Assembly (NCBI GenBank): GCA_016214005.1
Contig: JACRPK010000015.1
Span: 1 to 40,633, forward strand
DNA: 40,633 nt
Direction of reading: 5' to 3'
From: Candidatus Wolfebacteria bacterium
GTDB lineage: Bacteria; Patescibacteriota; Minisyncoccia; UBA6257; UBA9933
Shown one piece after another: positions 1-9,060 of this stretch (the stretch's first letter is position 1; every line of letters starts with the position of its first letter). The notes below the pieces were generated by a model. That model worked only from the letters and a program-made list of their open reading frames with translations, ran no database searches and was not told the origin of the DNA. The translations under genes were made by a program, and so were the position numbers.

Positions 1-61
1 CGTAAGAAATCGCCTGAAACATAAAAAATTCATCCCAAGAAGGCCTTGTAAATTTTTTCAT
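1..61 (-). CDS. N-terminus of a dCMP-deaminase-like protein (partial, runs off left edge)
   Basis: Reverse-strand translation from ATG at 61: MKKFTRPSWDEFFMFQAISY; resembles the RPSWDEYFM start of deoxycytidylate deaminases. Only 20 aa visible. Confidence 0.5.
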   Translation of the reverse strand, partial: MKKFTRPSWDEFFMFQAISY

Positions 62-132
62 TACGCGTTTCCTTTCTGTTCGTCCAATATTTTATTGTCA
101 AAATCTCTTTTTGAAATATAATACATCTCAAT

Positions 133-681
133 TTAATAATCAAATAAAATAGGCGCATCAAAATTTATTTTTGCCGGCTCTTTTTCCCATTGCGGCACCA
201 TCAAATGTCTCTGTTTTAATATCAAATCATATAAATCTTTGGTGATTTTAACGTCATTAAGACAATAATTTTTAAGCTCTTCCATTTTCCCTTCGCGATA
301 TAAATTAACCGCTTCCAAACTTTTTCCATTTTTACCAACCCCCAAATTAGCCTTAGCAAGCAAATCCAAGCTGATTCTTTTTCCGGTTAAATATTCAATT
401 TCGTCTAAAATATCAAAACGCGGCGTTTTGAAAATATCAAAATCAAGATGTTTTTCTAAAACCGGCAAGTCAAATCGGCTGATGCTAAAACCGATAATTT
501 TAGAAGCGTTTTTTAAAAAATCGGCAGCTTTATCAATTTCATTTTCATCAAAAGCAAAATATTTATCACGATCATAAGAATAAAGCCCGATCAAAGAAAC
601 ATTTAAGGCGCCAAAATTATCCCGCCCAACCTCGGAAAAAGTATTGCTTGTTTCAATGTCTAAAACCAAAACCTCCCGCAT
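133..681 (-). CDS. Predicted DEDD/RNase H-like 3'-5' exonuclease-type protein
   Basis: ORF 182 aa; VLDIETSN (exo I motif), GFSISRFDLPVLEKHL and YCLNDVKITKDLYD typical of RNase H-fold exonucleases. Confidence 0.7.
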   Translation of the reverse strand: MREVLVLDIETSNTFSEVGRDNFGALNVSLIGLYSYDRDKYFAFDENEIDKAADFLKNASKIIGFSISRFDLPVLEKHLDFDIFKTPRFDILDEIEYLTGKRISLDLLAKANLGVGKNGKSLEAVNLYREGKMEELKNYCLNDVKITKDLYDLILKQRHLMVPQWEKEPAKINFDAPILFDY

Positions 682-732
682 AACAAAACATTATGCAGGA
701 GGTTTATAATTTATTCAAGAAAAAATCAAATT

Positions 733-1971
733 TTATTCTTCTTCAATGGGAGAAAGCAATTCTTTTTCTTGAGAACTTTCGGCTTCTTGAACATTCTTTA
801 TCGCCATTTTGGCGAAAGAATTAGCTTGAATCGCATGTTCAAAGGCCGCCTGAATTTGATCTGCGCTCAAAGATTCTTCAGCTTTTAAAAGATGAAAATT
901 AGCTTGTTCAATCGCATTATTAGCTTTTGCGACATATTTTTCATCAGTGATTGTCGCAACTGAAATTTGCGCTTCATCAATCAAATCTTTTGCGTCGTTA
1001 ATCATATTCTCAACGCCATCGCGATTAACATTACCGCTTTCAATGTTTTTTTCTAAAATTTTACCCTTAGCTTCTCCGAATTTCTCTTCTAAATCAAAAT
1101 CTTCCAGTCTGTCCTTTATGTCTTCAAAAATTTTCGCGCGATCAATTGGATCGCTCGACAAATTTTCTAAAGATTCGGGACTTAAAAATTTTTCTCTTTC
1201 AGATTTATTGATTTTTCCAAGTTTCTCTTCAAATTTTTTGACGAAATCATCCTTAACAGATTCTAGTTCGTTTTTATCTTGTTCTGCCAATTTGCTTTCA
1301 AATTTATTAATAATTCCAACCGCTTTTAGCTCTCCTATTCCATTTTTAAATTGGCTTTCAATATTTTTTTTCAATCTTTCGCTAAATTCTTTTGAACTTT
1401 CAAATTTTTCAGGAATTTTAGCAATATTTTCGCTTACAGCCTCTTGGTTCTTATCAAGCGTAGCCCTTAAATCAGCATTATCCTGAAAATCTTTTTTAAG
1501 CTCTTCAAAAAGCTGTTGATGCTTGACCGATTTATCAACTAAATTTTCAATCAATTTATCAACATTCGGATTCTGGCTCGTTTCTTTAATGGTTTCTAAA
1601 CGAACTTTTAACTTTTCAACATTATTTTGATAATTTTCAGCCGCTTTTGTAATGGCATCCGCTCTTTCAGGAGAAATTTCTTTCATCTTTTTAATTTCCG
1701 CTGCCTGTTGATTAGTTATATCAAGTTCCAATTCGGCTTTTTTAACCGGATCAAAAGTGAAGAATCTCTGAATTCCCCTTGTAGCGCTTTTAAGAAAATA
1801 AAACGGACTTGTCGGCAAAATTCCCGGATTTTCCACACCTAAATCCTGTAAAGTTATTTCGCTCACTGAAGCCGGAGTTGATGTAGCCGGCGCCGCCTGC
1901 GCAAAGCCCTGATTAACGCTCAAGGTTAAAATTAACGCGACCAATAACGAAAAAATCGATGTTTTTTGCAT
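733..1971 (-). CDS. Secreted DUF5667-like helical protein
   Basis: Signal peptide followed by GILPTSPFYFLKSATRGIQRFFTFDPVKKAELELDITNQQAAEIKKM, typical of DUF5667-type proteins; helical, Lys/Glu rich. Confidence 0.65.
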   Translation of the reverse strand: MQKTSIFSLLVALILTLSVNQGFAQAAPATSTPASVSEITLQDLGVENPGILPTSPFYFLKSATRGIQRFFTFDPVKKAELELDITNQQAAEIKKMKEISPERADAITKAAENYQNNVEKLKVRLETIKETSQNPNVDKLIENLVDKSVKHQQLFEELKKDFQDNADLRATLDKNQEAVSENIAKIPEKFESSKEFSERLKKNIESQFKNGIGELKAVGIINKFESKLAEQDKNELESVKDDFVKKFEEKLGKINKSEREKFLSPESLENLSSDPIDRAKIFEDIKDRLEDFDLEEKFGEAKGKILEKNIESGNVNRDGVENMINDAKDLIDEAQISVATITDEKYVAKANNAIEQANFHLLKAEESLSADQIQAAFEHAIQANSFAKMAIKNVQEAESSQEKELLSPIEEE

Positions 1972-2051
1972 ATTTTTTATATTTAATGCTTATGTTTAAA
2001 GCAATCGACTAAATTGCTTATTTTTAAATATAGCAGATTTATTTAAAATAA

Positions 2052-3323
2052 TCAATATTCCATCAAGGCAGATGATTTCTCGTGTTTTTTAATCTTTTCC
2101 AGGGCTTTTGACTCAATTTGACGAATACGTTCCCTGGTAACCCCGAATTTTTTGCCAACTTCTTCCAGGGTATGGGTAACGCCGTCTTCCAGCCCGAAAC
2201 GAAGCTTTAAAATCTCCTGCTCGCGTTCTGATAAGTCAGCCAAAATAACATTAAGCTTGTCTCTCAACAAAACCCTGGCGACAATTTGTGAAGAAGTCGG
2301 ACTTTTTTCGTCTTTAACGATTTCCGAAAGAGTCGCTTCGTCGTCATCTTCGCCGATTGGCGCTTCCAAGGAAACAACATCCTGAGAAATTTTTTGAATA
2401 TGATGAATTTTATCAACCGTTGTCTCCATTTCAATGGCAATTTCCTCAGCCAGCGGTTCACGGCTCAATTCCTGGCTTAATCGCCTTTTAATTTGAGTAT
2501 ATTTTGAAATTGTCTCAATCATATGCACCGGAATTCTGATGGTGCGCGATTGATCAGCCAAAGCGCGAGTGATTGCTTGCCTTATCCACCAAGTGGCATA
2601 AGTGGAAAATTTGAAACCCTTGCGATAATCAAATTTTTCAACAGCCTTGGAAAGCCCGATATTTCCTTCTTGAATCAAATCCAAAATTCCCAGATTATGA
2701 CTCCTGTAAACATAACGCTTGGCAATTGAAACAACCAATCTCAAATTAGCTTTCATCAATTTTTGACGAGCTTCTTCGTCTCCATTTTCCGCTCTTTTGG
2801 CCAATTTTTTTTCTTCATCGCCGGTTAACAACGCTGTTTTTCCGATTTCTTTAAGATACATCTGGACGGCATCGGGCAGATGAGTCTGTTCTTCTTCTCC
2901 GATTTCCGTGGCTTTTTCAATTTCTTCCTTGCTTATTTCAGTATCATCGGCCAAATCAATTAATTGTTCGCCTTCAATAACTTTAATATTAGCCCTGGCC
3001 AAGCGATCATAAATATCGTCTAAAATATCAATATCTTCTTCAATCATCGGGAAATAAGCAAGAATTTCATTATCCGTTACAAAGCCGCGGACTTTGGCTA
3101 CCTTGATAAGATCCTCCATCTGGGTCTCATTAAATTTCGCCTTTTCTTTTTGAGCCCTCTTCTGATTTTTCCCATTCTTCTTTTTGAAGACTTTTTTACT
3201 GGCTTTTAATTTTGCTGTTTTAATTTTCTTTTTAGAAAATTTTAATTTCTTTATTTTTTTCGCGCTTTTTTTGCCTATTTTTGATTTATTAGCTTTTATT
3301 TTTTTATTTTTTTTCTTTTTCAT
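2052..3323 (-). CDS. rpoD: RNA polymerase primary sigma factor (sigma-70/RpoD)
   Basis: [56 protein letters not shown] and C-terminal [38 protein letters not shown]; downstream of dnaG. Confidence 0.97.
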   Translation of the reverse strand: MKKKKNKKIKANKSKIGKKSAKKIKKLKFSKKKIKTAKLKASKKVFKKKNGKNQKRAQKEKAKFNETQMEDLIKVAKVRGFVTDNEILAYFPMIEEDIDILDDIYDRLARANIKVIEGEQLIDLADDTEISKEEIEKATEIGEEEQTHLPDAVQMYLKEIGKTALLTGDEEKKLAKRAENGDEEARQKLMKANLRLVVSIAKRYVYRSHNLGILDLIQEGNIGLSKAVEKFDYRKGFKFSTYATWWIRQAITRALADQSRTIRIPVHMIETISKYTQIKRRLSQELSREPLAEEIAIEMETTVDKIHHIQKISQDVVSLEAPIGEDDDEATLSEIVKDEKSPTSSQIVARVLLRDKLNVILADLSEREQEILKLRFGLEDGVTHTLEEVGKKFGVTRERIRQIESKALEKIKKHEKSSALMEY

Positions 3324-3358
3324 AATAAATTTATATTTAACATTTATACTATTAATTA

Positions 3359-5113
3359 TTAACTATGCATCAGCCGAGAAATCTCGTCAAATTCTTTTAA
3401 AATCTTTGTTGCTTCGTTTTCATCGCCGCTTTCTTCGGCTTGTTTAATCAAATATAGCAATTCTGCCCTTTTGAGTCTTAAATACTCAAGTCGCAAATGG
3501 CGAATAAGCTCTTTAAATTCCAATTCGATTTTTTCCTCGTCAAAATTTTCCCACTCAAGCGGAGCTTTCAAAGAAATAAAATTATAAAGTTCGACCAAAT
3601 TTTTATCTTCCAATTTTTCACCAGCCATAAAACTCTTTATTAAAATTGAATAATTCTCCGGAAAATAATCCAAATGAGCAGAAATCTCCTGTCTGAATTT
3701 TTCTTTGATTATCACCATCCCCGTAAGTTTGTGGGCAATGAGTTCAATTCTTGAATCAGTCGCGAACATTTTAAAATTATCAGCTTTTCTTGAAAAAATT
3801 TCAGCGGCTTTCTTGGCTTTTTCATCGTCAAAACTTTGCAATTTAATATTATCCATCTCATCAATTAAAGCTTCTTCTTTAATTTTTGTTTTAATAGCTA
3901 ATTCGTGCAACCAATAAGAGCGTTCAATCGGACTCGCCAGATTTTTTATTTTCGTTAGAATAATTTTAACGCTGTTTTTTAAATCGCCGATTCCAAGACT
4001 TTTATCAATTTTTGGCAAATATCTTTCAAAATAAAATTCCATTGCCGGCTTTGCTTCTTTGAGCAATTTTTCCATTGCTTTGGGATTTTCTTTAATCGCC
4101 TCGGCCGGATCTTTATAATCTTTAATCACCAGAATTTTCGCGTCAAAATCATTGGCTTTTGCCAAATCAATGCTGCGCTCCGCCGCTTTGAGTCCTGCCT
4201 CATCGCTATCAAAACAAAAAATCAGTTTATCAGTTAAGCGCTTTAAAACCGCCAAATGATCGTTGGTCAAAGCTGTGCCGGAAATTGCCGCGATATTTTT
4301 TATCCCCGCTTGCCAAGACATCAAAAAATCCATCTGCCCCTCCATTAAAACCGCTTCTTTTTTTTCGCGGATAAAACTTTTGCTTTTTGAAAATCCATAA
4401 AGAATTTTTGACTTGTTAAAAATCGGGGTTTCCGGGCTGTTGACGTATTTTCCCATTTCGCCATTATCAAACTTCGGCAAAATCCTTCCCGAAAATCCGA
4501 TAACTTTTCCAAAATGATTGGCAATCGGAAACATTATCCTGTTTCTAAACCTGTCAATATATCCCCCGCGCTCGGTTTTAAAATTCAATCCCGCGCGCTC
4601 AACATCTTTCACATTGTATCCCTGCTTTATTAAATAAAGCGTCAAAGCGTCGAAATTCGCCGGCCCAAAACCGACTTCAAATTCTTCCAATGTTTCTTTA
4701 TTAAGACCGCGCGAATCTAAATATTCAATTGCTTCTTTTGAATTTTTTAATTGCAACTTGAAAAAATCTTTAGCGGAATTGTTAATATCATACAAAACTC
4801 CAAATTGCCTTTGATCAGCCGGAGAAAATTTGCGAAGTTCTATGCCGGCGCGCTCCGCCAAAACTTTCAAAGCTTCATAAAATTCCAGATTCTCATATTT
4901 CATCACAAATTTAAAAATATCGCCGCCTTCTGAACACGCGCCAAAACAATGCCAGGTCTGCCTGTCTGGCGAAACTATAAAAGAAGGAGTTTTTTCTTTG
5001 TGAAACGGACAGCAAGCTTTAAAATTCTTTCCAGCCGGTGTAAGCGCGATATAAGACTTAACCACCTCCGCAATATCCAATTTATTTTTTATTTCTTGAA
5101 GAGGAGAATCCAT
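3359..5113 (-). CDS. dnaG: DNA primase DnaG
   Basis: N-terminal zinc-finger region [68 protein letters not shown] and [13 protein letters not shown]. Confidence 0.97.
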   Translation of the reverse strand: MDSPLQEIKNKLDIAEVVKSYIALTPAGKNFKACCPFHKEKTPSFIVSPDRQTWHCFGACSEGGDIFKFVMKYENLEFYEALKVLAERAGIELRKFSPADQRQFGVLYDINNSAKDFFKLQLKNSKEAIEYLDSRGLNKETLEEFEVGFGPANFDALTLYLIKQGYNVKDVERAGLNFKTERGGYIDRFRNRIMFPIANHFGKVIGFSGRILPKFDNGEMGKYVNSPETPIFNKSKILYGFSKSKSFIREKKEAVLMEGQMDFLMSWQAGIKNIAAISGTALTNDHLAVLKRLTDKLIFCFDSDEAGLKAAERSIDLAKANDFDAKILVIKDYKDPAEAIKENPKAMEKLLKEAKPAMEFYFERYLPKIDKSLGIGDLKNSVKIILTKIKNLASPIERSYWLHELAIKTKIKEEALIDEMDNIKLQSFDDEKAKKAAEIFSRKADNFKMFATDSRIELIAHKLTGMVIIKEKFRQEISAHLDYFPENYSILIKSFMAGEKLEDKNLVELYNFISLKAPLEWENFDEEKIELEFKELIRHLRLEYLRLKRAELLYLIKQAEESGDENEATKILKEFDEISRLMHS

Positions 5114-5122
5114 AAGTTTAAT

Positions 5123-5686
5123 TTAGAATATTTTATCGAATGCCTCATCCGCAGATTCAAATATATCATATCCATATTTTTTTGCCTCTACTTCGTAACG
5201 CGACCGTTCAATTTCAAAAAATGTCCTTGCTTCTAATTCTTGCAATTCAATCGTCTTCCCCCAACGAGGAGATTTTTTATTTCGTTCTAATATTTCCCCA
5301 TAAGATTTTCCAATAAGAATAATTCCAGGAAAATCCAAATTCTTTTTCGCAATATGAGGAAGAATATTTACGCATTCAAAAATAACTGGCTTTTCTTCAT
5401 CTTTATATTTTTCAATTTCTTGCTGAAATACCGGCCATAATCCTTCGGATTGCGCGACAAGATTATTCCAATATTCATCAGGATTTGTTTTTGTTAAATA
5501 TTCCTTTTCATCTTTATCAAAATAAAAATTTGTCCATTTTTTATATTGATCATCCTTCGAAAGATTTTCTCGTAAGCTATCCAATAAAACAGCAATGCCA
5601 TTAACTTTATCAGCAAGCCGTTTCGCTAAATATGATTTCCCAGATGCCGGGATACCAGTAATAAATAATCTTTTGCCCCTATACAT
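5123..5686 (-). CDS. P-loop kinase/AAA-like protein
   Basis: Walker A GIPASGKSYLAK; 187 aa. Confidence 0.6.
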   Translation of the reverse strand: MYRGKRLFITGIPASGKSYLAKRLADKVNGIAVLLDSLRENLSKDDQYKKWTNFYFDKDEKEYLTKTNPDEYWNNLVAQSEGLWPVFQQEIEKYKDEEKPVIFECVNILPHIAKKNLDFPGIILIGKSYGEILERNKKSPRWGKTIELQELEARTFFEIERSRYEVEAKKYGYDIFESADEAFDKIF

Positions 5687-5698
5687 ATAAATTTTAAA

Positions 5699-6160
5699 TT
5701 AGAATTTTACTGTGCCAAGAAAACGATACTCTGAAAATTTATTTTTAAAATCATCCGCGATTAATGAATGTAGCTCTGTGGGGTACCAATTAGTCATAGA
5801 ACAAAAATCGTTCATAGAAATCCGGTGCACATCTTTTAAAATAATATTCCCATCTTCATGTTCTGGATCAATACCTAAGCTCAACACGCCGCCACTCAAT
5901 CGACAAAGTACATAAAATTCAATACCGTGATTTTTTCCAGTAATAATCTCTCTCGTATATACAATACGCCCTGGAACAACTTCGAGATTTGTTTCCTCTT
6001 TCACTTCGCGAATCGCGCCTTCAAAAATTGTTTCTCCCTCCTCAAGACCACCCCCGGGAAAAACCATAAAACGCTTTTTATCTTTTTCATGTTCAACAAC
6101 AATAAGACAATTTTCAGAAATAATTAATGCGCGAATTCCTATTTGACTTTTAATCGCCAT
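5699..6160 (-). CDS. NUDIX hydrolase
   Basis: Nudix box GGGLEEGETIFEGAIREVKEETNLEV. Confidence 0.9.
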   Translation of the reverse strand: MAIKSQIGIRALIISENCLIVVEHEKDKKRFMVFPGGGLEEGETIFEGAIREVKEETNLEVVPGRIVYTREIITGKNHGIEFYVLCRLSGGVLSLGIDPEHEDGNIILKDVHRISMNDFCSMTNWYPTELHSLIADDFKNKFSEYRFLGTVKF

Positions 6161-6212
6161 ATTAATTTTATAATTTATTTATAACAATAAAATCAAATTA
6201 CCAAATCGCTTG

Positions 6213-6284
6213 TGTCCCCATGAGGAATTGAACCTCAATCTCAGCCTTCGCAGGGCTACACTCTATCCGTTGAGCTATGGGGAC
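6213..6284 (-). tRNA. tRNA-Arg (anticodon GCG)
   Basis: Reverse complement GTCCCCATAGCTCAACGGATAGAGTGTAGCCCTGCGAAGGCTGAGATTGAGGTTCAATTCCTCATGGGGACA folds as cloverleaf; anticodon loop CTGCGAA; CCA not encoded. Confidence 0.93.
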
Positions 6285-6300
6285 AAATTTATTTTACAGA

Positions 6301-6819
6301 TTAAAATCCTATCATCTTTTGAAGCGATTCGGCAAATGACTCCGGATATTCTTCTTTTGGAATAAATTTTGAAAGAAAATTATCAATGTCTTTTTCGTCT
6401 TCCGGATAAATGTTGATTTTCAAAAATGGAGAGATTTTCTCTTTAATTTTCAATACCAATTCTTTAAATTCTTCTTTTTCATTGCCGGCAAAATAATCTG
6501 AGCGAATCCAAAATCCTTCTATTTTTTCAAACGGATAAAATTTTTTAATTTCTCCGGCCGGAGTTTTAAGAGAAACGCCATTTTTATCTATTTGCGCCCT
6601 CCAAATTGGCGGTAATTGATTGGCCATATAATTCATAACAAAAAAAACAATGGCCGCGAAAACCGCGAACAAAAAATTTTTCTGCCAAGCCGCAAAAGCT
6701 ATTAAAAATATCGTGATAATTAAGCTTAACCAGCGCCAAGAAACATCTTTTTGGCGATAAACATATTCCGGAATCTGCCAAATTATTTCATTTTCCGATT
6801 CTTGTTTTTTTAATGGCAT
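6301..6819 (-). CDS. Hypothetical membrane protein
   Basis: ORF 172 aa with two predicted TM segments (LSLIITIFLIAFAAW, FLFAVFAAIVFFVMNYM). Confidence 0.6.
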   Translation of the reverse strand: MPLKKQESENEIIWQIPEYVYRQKDVSWRWLSLIITIFLIAFAAWQKNFLFAVFAAIVFFVMNYMANQLPPIWRAQIDKNGVSLKTPAGEIKKFYPFEKIEGFWIRSDYFAGNEKEEFKELVLKIKEKISPFLKINIYPEDEKDIDNFLSKFIPKEEYPESFAESLQKMIGF

Positions 6820-6821
6820 AT

Positions 6822-6895
6822 TGGCGGGAGCTGAAGGAATCGAACCCTCGATAGCGGTTTTGGAGACCGCAGTTATGCCACTTAACTAAGCTCCC
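6822..6895 (-). tRNA. tRNA-Trp (anticodon CCA)
   Basis: Reverse complement GGGAGCTTAGTTAAGTGGCATAACTGCGGTCTCCAAAACCGCTATCGAGGGTTCGATTCCTTCAGCTCCCGCCA; loop CTCCAAA; G73 discriminator and encoded CCA. Confidence 0.95.
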
Positions 6896-6929
6896 AAAAA
6901 CTCTAAAATCTATCCACAATAAACATTAA

Positions 6930-7097
6930 TTAGCGCTTCGCTTCCTTATGAGAAGTATGTTTTCTGCACCAAGCGCAGAATTTTTTTAAATCCAATTTTC
7001 TTTCAAGAGATTTTTTCTTGCGCGTATAATAATTCGCCCTCTTGCAAGCGGAGCATTTCAATTTTATTATATTTTCGCTGAATTTTGATTTTGCCAT
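6930..7097 (-). CDS. rpmG: 50S ribosomal protein L33 (bL33); absent from supplied ORF track
   Basis: Translation MAKSKFSENIIKLKCSACKRANYYTRKKKSLERKLDLKKFCAWCRKHTSHKEAKR*, with CxxC pairs typical of bL33, next to tRNA genes. Confidence 0.9.
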   Translation of the reverse strand: MAKSKFSENIIKLKCSACKRANYYTRKKKSLERKLDLKKFCAWCRKHTSHKEAKR

Positions 7098-7119
7098 AAT
7101 TTTAATTTTAAAATCTATG

Positions 7120-7191
7120 AGCCGATGGAGAGAATTGAACTCTCGACCTACTCCTTACCATGGAGTTGCTCTGCCGCTGAGCTACATCGGC
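7120..7191 (-). tRNA. tRNA-Thr (anticodon GGT)
   Basis: Reverse complement GCCGATGTAGCTCAGCGGCAGAGCAACTCCATGGTAAGGAGTAGGTCGAGAGTTCAATTCTCTCCATCGGCT; loop ATGGTAA. Confidence 0.94.
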
Positions 7192-7276
7192 AATCCGTCA
7201 ACAAGCATTAAGCTTCGCCCTCCACCACTGAATTACATCTGAAATCATATGCTGCCGCTAAGCGTACATTGGCAAC
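7192..7276 (-). pseudogene. Degenerate tRNA-like remnants (one tRNA-Gly-like, one 5' half resembling tRNA-Thr)
   Basis: Minus strand GCCAATGTACGCTTAGCGGCAGCATATGATTTC then AGATGTAATTCAGTGGTGGAGGGCGAAGCTTAATGCTTGTTGACGG: D-arm-like blocks and a partial anticodon stem without intact T-arm or acceptor. Confidence 0.5.
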
Positions 7277-7315
7277 TAATTAAATTTAATTCTTTAATTA
7301 TTAAAAATCAATACC

Positions 7316-7390
7316 TGGAGCCACCTCCGAGACTTGAACTCGGGACCTTCGCTTTACAAAAGCGTTGCTCTGCCGCTGAGCTAAGGTGGC
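7316..7390 (-). tRNA. tRNA-Thr (anticodon TGT)
   Basis: Reverse complement GCCACCTTAGCTCAGCGGCAGAGCAACGCTTTTGTAAAGCGAAGGTCCCGAGTTCAAGTCTCGGAGGTGGCTCCA; loop TTTGTAA; CCA encoded. Confidence 0.94.
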
Positions 7391-7396
7391 AATGAA

Positions 7397-8545
7397 TTAT
7401 TTACCAATCAACTCCTCCAGCTCTCCCAACATTCTCTTCCCCTCGCCTTTTTCAAAATGTTCCCTTGCCGGCTTTAATAATTCAATCAAATAATCGGCAA
7501 CGAATTTTTTAAGGTCTTCCGGATGGAGCTCTTTATTTTTGAATATTTCCTTGAGTTCGTCAATATTTTTTATTTCCAAATTCCCGCCATGCTCCGGCTT
7601 GCGGCTAATTATAATTTTTTCCGTCTCGCCTGCCTGCCGGTAGGCAGGCGAAAAAATCAAATATTTTGCCCAATCAATAATCGGATTAAATTCAATCTCT
7701 CCTTCCGGACAAAACGCTTTTTTAATTTTTCTTTTTATTTCATCGATGCTGTCATGGATAAAGACCGCGCTATCGGGTTTTGACTTGGACATTTTCATTG
7801 ATGTTTGAAGCTCGCTCTTATCAGTTGATTCTGAAATCGGCCAGACTGCCGGCTTTTCAAGTCCCAAGAGCAAATGAGTATGAACCGCCGCGGGCTTAAC
7901 AATATCTTTGCCGATTTTAAGCGGAGAAAATTTCAATTGTTTAGCAACATCGCGGGCAATCACATTGGCTTTGCGCTGATCCGTGCCGGCATGGGAAAAA
8001 TGAAATCCGCCGCAAAAAATATCAGCCACCTGCATTGCCGGATAAAGCAATTTTGCAAAATCAACATCCCCGCCCTCTTTTCTTCCTAAAATAGAGATAC
8101 TCCTCTGCATCCTGCTCAAACTTGTGTTTTTAGAAATTTCTAAAACCGACTGCCAATATAAATCATTATTATGATAAAATTCCGAGCCCAAAATAAAATT
8201 CAAATCTTTCGGATTGCCGCCCAAACATTTATAAGCCAAAGAAAGGCCATCTTTGAAATAACCGACCGCGGTTTTTTTAATTACATCCAAATCCCCGCCG
8301 AGTTTATCATTTATCCAAGTATGATAATCTGCCAAAAAAATATGCGGCTTTACTCCGGCATCGGCAAAATCTTTCACTTTTTGCATACACACCAAGCCAG
8401 TCCCCAAATGAATTTTTCCGGAAATTTCAAAACCGATATAATGGTTTAATTTTTCTCCACTTTTCAAAAAAAACTCTAAATCTTCGGGAGTGATAATTTC
8501 TTCCGTCTGGCGGGAAATAAGATTGATTTTATCTTGTAAATTCAT
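7397..8545 (-). CDS. tyrS: Tyrosyl-tRNA synthetase, archaeal/eukaryotic type (no C-terminal S4 domain)
   Basis: YIGFEISGKIHLGTGLVCMQKVKDFADAGVKPHIFLADYHTWIN, LLYPAMQVADIFCGGFHFSHAGTDQRKANVIARDVA, MKMSKSKPDSAVFIHDSIDEIKRKIKKAFCPEGEIEFNPIIDWAKY, NKELHPEDLKKFVADYLIELLKPAREHFE; matches the archaeal TyrRS layout. Confidence 0.9.
   Translation of the reverse strand: MNLQDKINLISRQTEEIITPEDLEFFLKSGEKLNHYIGFEISGKIHLGTGLVCMQKVKDFADAGVKPHIFLADYHTWINDKLGGDLDVIKKTAVGYFKDGLSLAYKCLGGNPKDLNFILGSEFYHNNDLYWQSVLEISKNTSLSRMQRSISILGRKEGGDVDFAKLLYPAMQVADIFCGGFHFSHAGTDQRKANVIARDVAKQLKFSPLKIGKDIVKPAAVHTHLLLGLEKPAVWPISESTDKSELQTSMKMSKSKPDSAVFIHDSIDEIKRKIKKAFCPEGEIEFNPIIDWAKYLIFSPAYRQAGETEKIIISRKPEHGGNLEIKNIDELKEIFKNKELHPEDLKKFVADYLIELLKPAREHFEKGEGKRMLGELEELIGK
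7626..7651. repeat. 26-bp palindromic element in frame within tyrS
   Basis: TCGCCTGCCTGCCGGTAGGCAGGCGA: 10-bp perfect arms, 6-nt loop; encodes part of SPAYRQAGE. Confidence 0.85.
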
Positions 8546-8562
8546 TTATTTATATAATTAAT

Positions 8563-8805
8563 TTAAAAACTTTTATAAGTATTTTCATTTCTTCTTTCTA
8601 TCACTAAGAGATAAATTTGTTTTTTATAAATTTTATAAATAATTCTAATATTTCTCCTTCTGATGCGAAAAATATCATTTCTGCCTTTTAATTTTTTAAT
8701 ATCAAACCCCTTTGTCTCTCCTCGATTTAATTTTAATAAAATAAATTTAATTTCCTCGCGTTCTTTGTCTGTTAATTTTTTAAGAGCCTTGCTTATTTTA
8801 TCCAT
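8563..8805 (-). CDS. RelE/ParE-type toxin
   Basis: 80 aa: KALKKLTDKEREEIKFILLKLNRGETKGFDIKKLKGRNDIFRIRRRNIRIIYKI; follows antitoxin ORF. Confidence 0.8.
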   Translation of the reverse strand: MDKISKALKKLTDKEREEIKFILLKLNRGETKGFDIKKLKGRNDIFRIRRRNIRIIYKIYKKQIYLLVIERRNENTYKSF

Positions 8806-8817
8806 AATTCAAGGTTA

Positions 8818-9039
8818 TTATAATCGCGAGAGAATATCTTTCATTTTTATTCCGCCTTTTTTAATTTTTGTAAAATCAATTAAAGGTTCCCATTCTGTCT
8901 CTTCGTCATTGTTCAAAGGAGAAAGTTTAAAAATCGGCTTTGATTTTCTAACAACGATAAAAGATCGGCCTTTATCAATTTGGACTATAAAATTATTAAT
9001 ATTTTCTCTTAATTCTTTTAACCCGACAATATTATTCAT
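8818..9039 (-). CDS. Phd/YefM-type antitoxin
   Basis: 73 aa: IVGLKELRENINNFIVQIDKGRSFIVVRKSKPIFKLSPL; immediately upstream of RelE-like ORF. Confidence 0.8.
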   Translation of the reverse strand: MNNIVGLKELRENINNFIVQIDKGRSFIVVRKSKPIFKLSPLNNDEETEWEPLIDFTKIKKGGIKMKDILSRL

Positions 9040-9060
9040 ATTATAATGAATTTACAATTC

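Noticed and set aside
947-1486. Plus-strand ORFs antisense to real genes (e.g. 947-1486, 10239-10565, 29788-30366, 27408-27848)
   Set aside because: Overlap strongly supported minus-strand genes; compositions (Ser/Phe/Ile rich) are those of antisense reading of Lys/Glu-rich genes.
4940-4980. CAGGTCTGCCTGTCTGGCG in dnaG as another palindromic insertion
   Set aside because: The encoded [11 protein letters not shown] is the ordinary DnaG zinc-finger region and the DNA is not a good palindrome.
6822-6895. Archaeal-type identity for tRNA-Trp, in parallel with tRNA-Tyr
   Set aside because: Discriminator is G73, the bacterial state; no archaeal-type signal.
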